This document shows, piece by piece, positions 14,907 to 25,728 of a DNA stretch of 25,728 nucleotides. Source of the stretch: Burkholderiales bacterium (lineage in GTDB: Bacteria; Pseudomonadota; Gammaproteobacteria; Burkholderiales; Burkholderiaceae); NCBI GenBank assembly GCA_947372535.1, contig CANBUA010000031.1, positions 1-25,728 on the forward strand, given 5' to 3'. Under the pieces are notes generated by a model. It saw only the letters and a program-made list of their open reading frames with translations. It had not been told where the DNA came from and ran no database searches. How positions within the stretch are numbered: position 1 is the stretch's first letter; each line of letters starts with the position of its first letter. Both the position numbers and the translations under genes were made by a program.

Positions 14907-16193
14907 TCAGAACAGACCGGACTTGCCGATCAACTGGGCCACCCAATCGGGGAACTTCGTGGCTGCCGCCTTGACGCGGCTGAGTTCCAGGGCGCGGATC
15001 ACAGGGGTTTTGCCTGAGTTGTCCAGCAGGTTGTCCAGGAAAACTTCCACGCTGCCGAGCTTCTTTTCCTTGATGCCGGTGTCGCCGAAGGTGACGATGG
15101 TCAGGCAGTGCGACTTGTTGATCTCACGGTAGTTGGGCAGGTAATAGCCGATGTTGGGGGCCTCGGCCACTGAGGGCATGTGGGCCACCAGGTTCTCGAT
15201 GTCCAGCCGCCAGCGGGCGTTCAGGGCGGCCAGGCGGGCTTCAGGTGTGGCGGCGGCAGAAATGTCGGTGTAGAACTTCTCGTACGAGAACGCCGAGTAG
15301 TTGGTGTCCTCCTGGAACATCGCATAACCGATGCGGTCCTTGGGAAAGATCTTGTTCAGGCCGTAGCTGATGGTGCCCAGGTTGTTGGCATCGCCCGCGT
15401 TGGGGTACTTGGCGATCAGCTCCGTGATCATGCCATTGGGTTCGTCCAGGCCCCAGACGCTGCGGATGCGGTTGTGCAGTGGCAGAGAGGGTGATTGCTC
15501 GGGGGTGCTGTCACGCGGCGTCCAGAACAAGGGGCCGGAGTCTGCCAGCAGCGCACTGTTCTTGGGGTTCAGGCCGGTGCGCATCTGCGGGTAGTTGGCG
15601 GTCGAGCCCGTGCCGCCAGCCGAGAAGCCGGTCAGCAGCAGTTGATCGGGCCGGGGCATGTTGGCTGCCATCCAGGCGGTGACGGCCTTGGCGTTGACGG
15701 CGCCACGGTGGTACCAGGCGATGGAGCCGGTTTCATCGCTGTAAGTGGTGACCTTGTTGCCGGTGTGCACGTCGCCTGTGCAGTAGGTCAGGTAGACGAT
15801 GTTCCAGCTTTGCGTCTGGATGGCCGTCAGCGGGTGCAAGCGCATCGTGAAGGGCGTGACCAAACCCAGGTGGGCCTGGCGGTCCCAGTCGGACATGTAG
15901 TTGGTGGGGATGCCGTCTGGGTTGACCGCCGACAGCTGTACGCCACCCTTGTTCTCACAGGTGGCCTTTTCCCAGCAGGCGCCGCCGCCTTCGTACATCA
16001 CCACGGTCTTGGAGGTCAGGGGCGTGCGGTTGACGAAGAATCGATAGGGGGTGCCGTTGCCGCAGGTGGCGCCGGACGAGGCGGGCAGCTCAATCATTTC
16101 CCATTTGTAATAAGCGGCATGGGCGGCCACGCTGGTCAGCAAGGTGGCGCCCAAAGCCTTGGCGGCCAGGGTGATGAGTTGATGCAGTCGCAT
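14907..16193 (-). CDS. Secreted pectin-acetylesterase-family hydrolase
   Basis: The 428-residue protein has a signal peptide (cleavage near AAHA-AYYKW, about residue 26) and the features of the pectin acetylesterase/Notum family of alpha/beta hydrolases. VVMYEGGGACWEKATCEN provides the oxyanion region with conserved cysteines, and LTGFSAGGTGS holds the nucleophile Ser191. ALLADSGPLF probably carries the acid, and SHCLTIVTFGDTG the catalytic His. The family deacetylates plant pectin or removes acyl groups from other substrates; bacterial members are mostly of unknown substrate. The start encoding MRLHQLI is chosen because GGAG lies 6 bases upstream and the signal peptide begins there; an ATG 45 bases earlier would add a polar leader. 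It is transcribed alone and is divergent from the carboxylase gene. The substrate cannot be named from the sequence. Confidence 0.83.
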   Translation of the reverse strand: MRLHQLITLAAKALGATLLTSVAAHAAYYKWEMIELPASSGATCGNGTPYRFFVNRTPLTSKTVVMYEGGGACWEKATCENKGGVQLSAVNPDGIPTNYMSDWDRQAHLGLVTPFTMRLHPLTAIQTQSWNIVYLTYCTGDVHTGNKVTTYSDETGSIAWYHRGAVNAKAVTAWMAANMPRPDQLLLTGFSAGGTGSTANYPQMRTGLNPKNSALLADSGPLFWTPRDSTPEQSPSLPLHNRIRSVWGLDEPNGMITELIAKYPNAGDANNLGTISYGLNKIFPKDRIGYAMFQEDTNYSAFSYEKFYTDISAAATPEARLAALNARWRLDIENLVAHMPSVAEAPNIGYYLPNYREINKSHCLTIVTFGDTGIKEKKLGSVEVFLDNLLDNSGKTPVIRALELSRVKAAATKFPDWVAQLIGKSGLF

Positions 16194-16409
16194 GACGTCT
16201 CCAGAAAATGAGTGGGCTTTGTTTTCAGCGTTGGTCACAGTTTGAACACAAGCGGCAAGACCCCAGGTCGGGCTTACCCAGGGCGCTGAACGCGACCCCT
16301 GATCCAGGGGGGGGTGGAGTGTCGGTTAGTTGACGTTCCATGCTACGGCGTTGAACGGCAGGCGAGCAGCTACGATGGCAGCCGCCTCCAGCCCTTGCAT
16401 TTTTCCCAC

Positions 16410-19400
16410 ATGCCCGACATTGCCGACTCATCCGCCAAGCCCGTGCTGCTCATCGCCAACCGGGGCGAAATCGCCATCCGCATCGCCAGGGCGGCCACCG
16501 AACTCGGCTGGGGAACGGTGGGCCTTCAGGCGGCCGACGAGGGCCACCCGCTGCACACGGACCATATGGACGCCGTGTACACGCTGGTGGGCCGGGGTGT
16601 GCCCGCTTACCTGGACCAAGCCGATGTGTTGGCGGCGGCCCGAGCCCACGGCTGCACCCACGTACACCCTGGTTATGGCCTGCTGAGCGAAAACGCCGCC
16701 TTTGCGCGTGCTTGCGTTGACGCCGGGCTGGTGTTCGTGGGGCCTTCTGCCGAGGTGTTGGATTGGCTGGGGGACAAGGCCCAGGCGCGCGCCCTGGCGC
16801 AGCGTTGTCAGGTCCCCGTGACGGCCGGGACCGACCGCGCCACCAGCCTGGCCCAGGCGCAAATGTTTTTTCAGAGCCTGGGGCTGGGCGGTGCCGTGAT
16901 GGTCAAGGCCCTGGCCGGTGGCGGCGGGCGGGGCATGCGGGTGGTCGAATCGCTGGATGAGCTGCCCGCCAGTGTCGAGCGCTGCCAGGCCGAAGCGCTG
17001 GCGGCCTTTGGCCGTGATGAGCTGTATGTGGAGCAATTGGTGCGCCGCGCGCGGCACATCGAAGTGCAGACCCTGGGCGATGGCAGCGGCGAGGTCAGCC
17101 ATGTCTGGGAGCGCGATTGCACCGTGCAGCGCAATCACCAGAAGTTGGTGGAGATTGCGCCTGCCCCGCATTTGGACGCCACGCTGCGCCAGCGCCTGCT
17201 GGACGATGCCTTGACGCTGGCGCGAGCCGTCAAACTGCGCGGGCTGTGCACCTTCGAGTTTTTGGTGGACCTGGATCAACCGGGTGTGCATTACTTCATG
17301 GAGGCCAACCCGCGCTTGCAGGTCGAGCACACGGTGAGCGAGGCGGTCACGGGGCTGGACCTGGTGCAGGCGCAGTTGCGGCTGGCCCAGGGCGCTTCGC
17401 TGGTCGACCTGGGTTTGTTGCAGGCCGACATCCCGCCGCCGCAGGGCTGTGCCATCCAGTCGCGTGTCAATGTCGAGCGCATGGGGCTTGACGGCCGTGC
17501 CTTGCCGGCGAGCGGCCTGGTGCGGGCTTACGAGCCGCCGGCCGGGCCTGGCATCCGCGTCGATGGGTGCGGCCATGCAGGGATGCAGCCTCATCCGGGT
17601 TTCGACACCTTGCTGGCCAAGGTCATCGTGCACCACCCGCAGGGTTTCGAGGCTGCACGCCAGCGCAGTCGCCGTGCCCTGGCCGAGTTCCGGCTTGACG
17701 GGGTGGACAGCAACCTCGCCTTCTTGCAGGCACTGCTGGCGCATGAGGATCTGGCCGCTTACGACATCAGCACGCGCTGGTTGCAGCAGCACATCGAAGC
17801 CTTGTTGGCATCGGCTGCGCAGCAGCGCAGGCCACGCGCCTTGTCGAACGGGACCGCGGGCGTGGGCGTGGACGCACAAGCCCACGCCATGGACGCCAGC
17901 CAGGCCAATCTGCCGGAGGGCTGCGTGGCCATCCGCGCCACCGTGCCCGGCGCCTTGATGACGCTGCTGGTCCAGCCCGGCGATCAAATCAGGGCTGGTC
18001 AGCGCGTGGCCGTGATCGAGGCCATGAAGATGGAGTTCGAGATTCTGGCTGAATGCGGCGGTCGGATCGAAGCGGCTTTGGTCGAGATAGGCACCGTGGT
18101 GAACGAGGGCCTGGCCTTGCTGGCCATCGACCCGGCCCATGACGATGGCCAGGCGCACGAAGGTGGCGGGCAGTTGCTTGACCCGGCGCACATCAGGCCC
18201 GACCTGGCCGAGGTGCTCGAACGCCATGCTGTCACGCTGGATGCGCACCGCTTAGACGCCGTGGCCAAGCGCCACGCCAAAGGTCAGCTCACCGCCCGCG
18301 AGAACGTGCAGGCTTTGGTGGACGAGGGCAGCTTCATCGAATACGGCGCGCTGGCCCTGGCTTCGCAGCGCATGCGCTTGAAGGAGGCCGAGCTCATCGC
18401 CCGCAGCCCGGCCGATGGCCTCATCGCGGGGTTGGCCACGGTCAACGCGGCGCAGTTCGGCGAACAGGCCGCTCGCTGCATGGTGCTGGCGTACGACTAC
18501 ACCGTGTTCGCCGGCACCCAGGGCGTGATCAACCACAAGAAAACCGACCGCATGTTGCACCTGGCCCTGCAACGGCAGTTGCCGCTGGTGTTGTGGGCCG
18601 AAGGCGGCGGCGGGCGGCCCAACGATGAATACCCCGGCGTCAGCCTGCTGGACAACATGACCTTCCTCGGGTTGGCCCGCTTGAGCGGGCTGGTGCCCTT
18701 GGTGGCCATCGTCAATGGGCGCTGCTTCGCGGGCAATGCCGCCCTGGCCGGTTGCTGCGACGTGATCATCGCCACCAAAGATGCAACGCTCGGCATGGCG
18801 GGCCCGGCCATGATCGAGGGTGGCGGCCTGGGCCGATTCACGCCGGAGGAAGTGGGGCCGGTGAGCATGCAGGCGCCCAATGGCGTCATCGACATCGTGG
18901 TGGACGACGAGGCTCAGGCGGTGCGCGTGGCGCAGCAGTACATGGCCTATTTCCAGGGGCGCACGAGCGGCTGGACCTGTGCCGACCAGCGCGCCTTGCG
19001 CCATGCCGTGCCCGAAAAGCGCACCCGCATCTACGACATCCACCAGGTCATCCAGACTTTGTTCGACGAAGGCTCGGTGCTGGGGCTGCGCGAGCGTTTC
19101 GCGCCTGGCATGGTGACGGCGCTGGCCCGCATCGAAGGACGGCCGGTGGGCGTCATCGCCAATGACCCGCGCCACCTGGGCGGCGCCATCGACGCGAATG
19201 GGGCGGACAAGGCAGCGCGCTTCATGCAGCTGTGCGATGCCTTTGACATCCCGCTGGTGTCCTTGTGCGACACGCCTGGCTTCATGGTCGGTCCCGACGC
19301 AGAAAAGACGGCCACGGTGCGCCACTTCTCGCGCATGTTCCTGACGGCCGCCAGCTTGAGCGTGCCCTTCTTCGTGGTGGTGCTGCGCAAGGGTTATGGC

Positions 19401-19745
19401 CTGGGCGCGCAGGCCATGACGGCGGGCAGCCTGCTGGCGCCGGAGTTCACCGTGGCCTGGCCCACCGGCGAGTTCGGCCCGATGGGGTTCGAGGGCGCGG
19501 TGCGGCTGGGCTTTGGCAAGCAGCTCGAAGCGATCGCTGATCTGGACCAGCGTCAGCAGATGTTCGAGCAACTGGTGGCGGCCGCCTACGAGCGTGGCAA
19601 GGCCCTGAACATGGCGGCCCACCTGGAGCTGGACGATGTGATCGACCCGTTTGAGACCCGTCACTGGCTGGTGCGCGGCCTGGCATCCATGCCCTTGCCG
19701 GTGCCGCGTCAGGGCCGCAAGCGGCCTTTTGTTGACGCCTGGTGA
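16410..19745 (+). CDS. Single-chain acyl-CoA carboxylase (BC-BCCP-CT fusion)
   Basis: The 1111-residue protein joins all parts of a biotin-dependent acyl-CoA carboxylase. A biotin carboxylase domain (about 10-470) has IANRGEIAIRIARA, the ATP-grasp glycine loop from about residue 170 and EANPRLQVEHT from about 298. A biotin carrier domain (about 507-575) has EAMKMEFE, with biotinyl Lys540. Both halves of a carboxyltransferase follow (about 610-1110), with the CoA-pocket GGGGRPNDEYPG and the C-terminal LRKGYGLGAQAM. It carboxylates an acyl-CoA using bicarbonate and ATP. This order matches the single-chain long-chain acyl-CoA carboxylases known from Mycobacterium and some Proteobacteria. The start at 16410 begins at the expected N-terminus but lacks a clear ribosome-binding site; a GTG at 16314 is possible. 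Chain-length preference is unknown. A terminator-like hairpin overlaps the last codons. Confidence 0.92.
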   Translation: MPDIADSSAKPVLLIANRGEIAIRIARAATELGWGTVGLQAADEGHPLHTDHMDAVYTLVGRGVPAYLDQADVLAAARAHGCTHVHPGYGLLSENAAFARACVDAGLVFVGPSAEVLDWLGDKAQARALAQRCQVPVTAGTDRATSLAQAQMFFQSLGLGGAVMVKALAGGGGRGMRVVESLDELPASVERCQAEALAAFGRDELYVEQLVRRARHIEVQTLGDGSGEVSHVWERDCTVQRNHQKLVEIAPAPHLDATLRQRLLDDALTLARAVKLRGLCTFEFLVDLDQPGVHYFMEANPRLQVEHTVSEAVTGLDLVQAQLRLAQGASLVDLGLLQADIPPPQGCAIQSRVNVERMGLDGRALPASGLVRAYEPPAGPGIRVDGCGHAGMQPHPGFDTLLAKVIVHHPQGFEAARQRSRRALAEFRLDGVDSNLAFLQALLAHEDLAAYDISTRWLQQHIEALLASAAQQRRPRALSNGTAGVGVDAQAHAMDASQANLPEGCVAIRATVPGALMTLLVQPGDQIRAGQRVAVIEAMKMEFEILAECGGRIEAALVEIGTVVNEGLALLAIDPAHDDGQAHEGGGQLLDPAHIRPDLAEVLERHAVTLDAHRLDAVAKRHAKGQLTARENVQALVDEGSFIEYGALALASQRMRLKEAELIARSPADGLIAGLATVNAAQFGEQAARCMVLAYDYTVFAGTQGVINHKKTDRMLHLALQRQLPLVLWAEGGGGRPNDEYPGVSLLDNMTFLGLARLSGLVPLVAIVNGRCFAGNAALAGCCDVIIATKDATLGMAGPAMIEGGGLGRFTPEEVGPVSMQAPNGVIDIVVDDEAQAVRVAQQYMAYFQGRTSGWTCADQRALRHAVPEKRTRIYDIHQVIQTLFDEGSVLGLRERFAPGMVTALARIEGRPVGVIANDPRHLGGAIDANGADKAARFMQLCDAFDIPLVSLCDTPGFMVGPDAEKTATVRHFSRMFLTAASLSVPFFVVVLRKGYGLGAQAMTAGSLLAPEFTVAWPTGEFGPMGFEGAVRLGFGKQLEAIADLDQRQQMFEQLVAAAYERGKALNMAAHLELDDVIDPFETRHWLVRGLASMPLPVPRQGRKRPFVDAW
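19713..19733 (+). terminator. Terminator-like hairpin inside the 3' end of the carboxylase gene
   Basis: GGCCG-CAAG-CGGCC is followed by TTTTGTT. The structure lies in the last dozen codons of the carboxylase rather than after its stop at 19745. It could end transcription before the stop codon is copied in a fraction of transcripts, or be a chance product of the Gly-Arg-Lys-Arg-Pro-Phe codons. No better terminator was seen before the next gene. Confidence 0.4.
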
Positions 19746-19937
19746 AGCTGGGGGCAAGCGTGACAAGTGTCTCGTTCTGAGGGCCCTCGGCCACGAATAT
19801 GCCTGCTGAATGGCCGGTTATACACGTTTACCCGGGGGGTGGCTGTGTTAGCCTGATGACCACCTGATTCGCCCATGATCTGTCGACATTCGTGCCAGGG
19901 CGAAGGCACCAAAACAGCACTCAGCGGGCGGACACAC

Positions 19938-20934
19938 ATGGACAGCAATGGATCGATCCTGATCGTCGATGATGATCCCGTGGTGGTTCAAGTGCTGGGC
20001 AAGATGCTGTCCGAACTGGGGCACGTGCGCTTTGCACTGTCGGGCGAGCAGGGCCTCAAGATGGCCCGCGAGGCGCATCCCGACCTGATCCTGCTCGATG
20101 CCGAGATGCCGGGCATGAGCGGCTACCAAGTCTGCGAAATCCTCAAGACCGATGCCGACCTGTGGGGCATCCCGGTGATCTTCATCACCCAGCACAACGA
20201 CGCCGATAGTGAGCTCAAGGGCCTGGAGGCCGGTGCCGTCGATTTCATCGGCAAGCCGCCCAAGCCGCTGCTGGTGACGGCACGTGTGCGCACCCATTTG
20301 CGGCTCAAGCAGTTGTCCGACGAGTTGCGGCGCAATGCCAACACCGATGCACTGACCGGCGCGGCCAACCGGCGCCAGTTCGATTTCCTGCTCGAGCGCG
20401 AATGGGACCGGGCCAGGCGCTCGGGCTCGACGCTCTCGCTGTTGATGGTCGACATCGACCACTTCAAGCTCTACAACGACCACTACGGCCATCAGCAAGG
20501 CGATGACTGCCTGCGCAACGTGGCCCACACCATCATGGAGCTGGCCCACCGCCCGGCCGACACCGTGGCGCGCATTGGCGGTGAGGAGTTCGTGATCCTG
20601 TTGCCCGAGACCGATGCGGTTGGTGCCCATCACGTGGCGCAGCGCATCGTCGAAGGCGTTGCAGCACGCGGACTGCCGCATGCCAAATCGCTGGTCGCGC
20701 CGCATGTGACGGTGTCGCTCGGTGCCTGCACCATGAGCGTGGCCTCGGACGTGGCCCATGCACCGCATCATGGCCCGCACGAGGCCGCAGTGCCGACAGG
20801 CGGGTCAGCCTCGTCGGCAACCCATGGGCGCCTGAAGGCCGCTGACCTGGTGCGCTGCGCGGACATGGCCTTGTACGAGGCCAAACACGCCGGGCGCGCC
20901 TGCTGGCGGGCCTTGCCGCTGGAAGAGGCGGTGG

Positions 20935-20942
<8 letters not shown>
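19938..20942 (+). CDS. Response regulator with GGDEF diguanylate cyclase output
   Basis: The 334-residue protein has a receiver domain (about 6-120; acidic pocket VDDD, phospho-Asp54 in LILLDAEMP, Lys in GKPPKP) and a GGDEF domain (about 150-325). The active site is GGEEF (214-218), a form that is usually active. The product-inhibition site RxxD is intact as RPAD (205-208). It should make cyclic-di-GMP from two GTP when phosphorylated. An unusual histidine-rich insert of about 30 residues (HAPHHGPHEAAV and following) interrupts the domain before the last helix (AADLVRCADMALYEAK). The start encoding MDSNGS places the receiver at the expected distance; an ATG at 19875 would add a 21-residue leader. 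Its end overlaps the hybrid kinase gene by 8 bases, so that kinase is the likely phosphodonor. Confidence 0.92.

Positions 20943-25728
<4,786 letters not shown>

Noticed and set aside
16296..16310. CCCCTG-ATC-CAGGGG hairpin upstream of the carboxylase
   Set aside because: Short stem with no T-run and no relation to a promoter or ribosome-binding site; probably chance in GC-rich DNA.
16428..19766. Two long minus-strand frames (606 and 504 codons) opposite the acyl-CoA carboxylase
   Set aside because: They lie opposite a fully recognisable biotin carboxylase, BCCP and carboxyltransferase; composition is shadow-like and no ribosome-binding sites are evident.
19819..19824. TATACA as a -10 box for the GGDEF/kinase operon
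   Set aside because: No acceptable -35 box was found 15-19 bases upstream.

Overview
The window is GC-rich, densely coded DNA that looks like a Betaproteobacterium of the order Burkholderiales (Comamonadaceae, or the Aquabacterium/Ideonella/Leptothrix side). This rests on family content and codon use, not on a marker gene: type II secretion gspE-gspF, a GTP-dependent PEP carboxykinase, PEP-CTERM-type surface proteins, a single-chain acyl-CoA carboxylase and large hybrid sensor kinases. No rRNA, tRNA, CRISPR array, insertion sequence or phage gene was seen.

Layout. 1-1863: the 3' end of gspE and a complete gspF (+). 1874-6871: two tandem paralogous membrane hybrid histidine kinases (-), preceded by a good sigma70-type promoter with an inverted repeat in its spacer. 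7030-9010: a stand-alone Lon-like AAA+ ATPase and a cytosolic 5'-nucleotidase (+). 9019-11530: a probable modB-modC-MOSC operon (-), with no modA. 11531-11829: a gene-free stretch holding a GC-rich hairpin and a terminator-like leader ahead of pckG. 11830-13695: pckG, closed by a very clear intrinsic terminator. 13696-14906: two small PEP-CTERM-like genes, each with its own terminator, the second with an operator-like palindrome. 14907-16193: a secreted pectin-acetylesterase-family hydrolase (-). 16410-19745: a fused biotin carboxylase/BCCP/carboxyltransferase (+). 19938-25728: a REC-GGDEF response regulator overlapping a very large CHASE-PAS-HisKA-REC-HPt hybrid kinase that runs off the window end.

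How the genes work together. The kinase/GGDEF pair at the right end is probably one cyclic-di-GMP signalling unit, with translational coupling. The tandem kinases on the left have no DNA-binding partner nearby. pckG (gluconeogenic exit from the TCA cycle) and the acyl-CoA carboxylase suggest growth on organic acids and fatty or acyl substrates, but they are not in one operon.

Most unusual observations. The ModC-like protein keeps Walker A but has lost the Q-loop glutamine, the ABC signature, the Walker B aspartate and the switch histidine, while its C-terminal molybdate-binding (MOP) region looks preserved. A 63-residue protein is little more than an N-terminal hydrophobic segment plus a PEP-CTERM-like tail, and has a dedicated operator-like palindrome. 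The pckG leader looks like an attenuator. All are inferences from motif reading without alignment or database searches.
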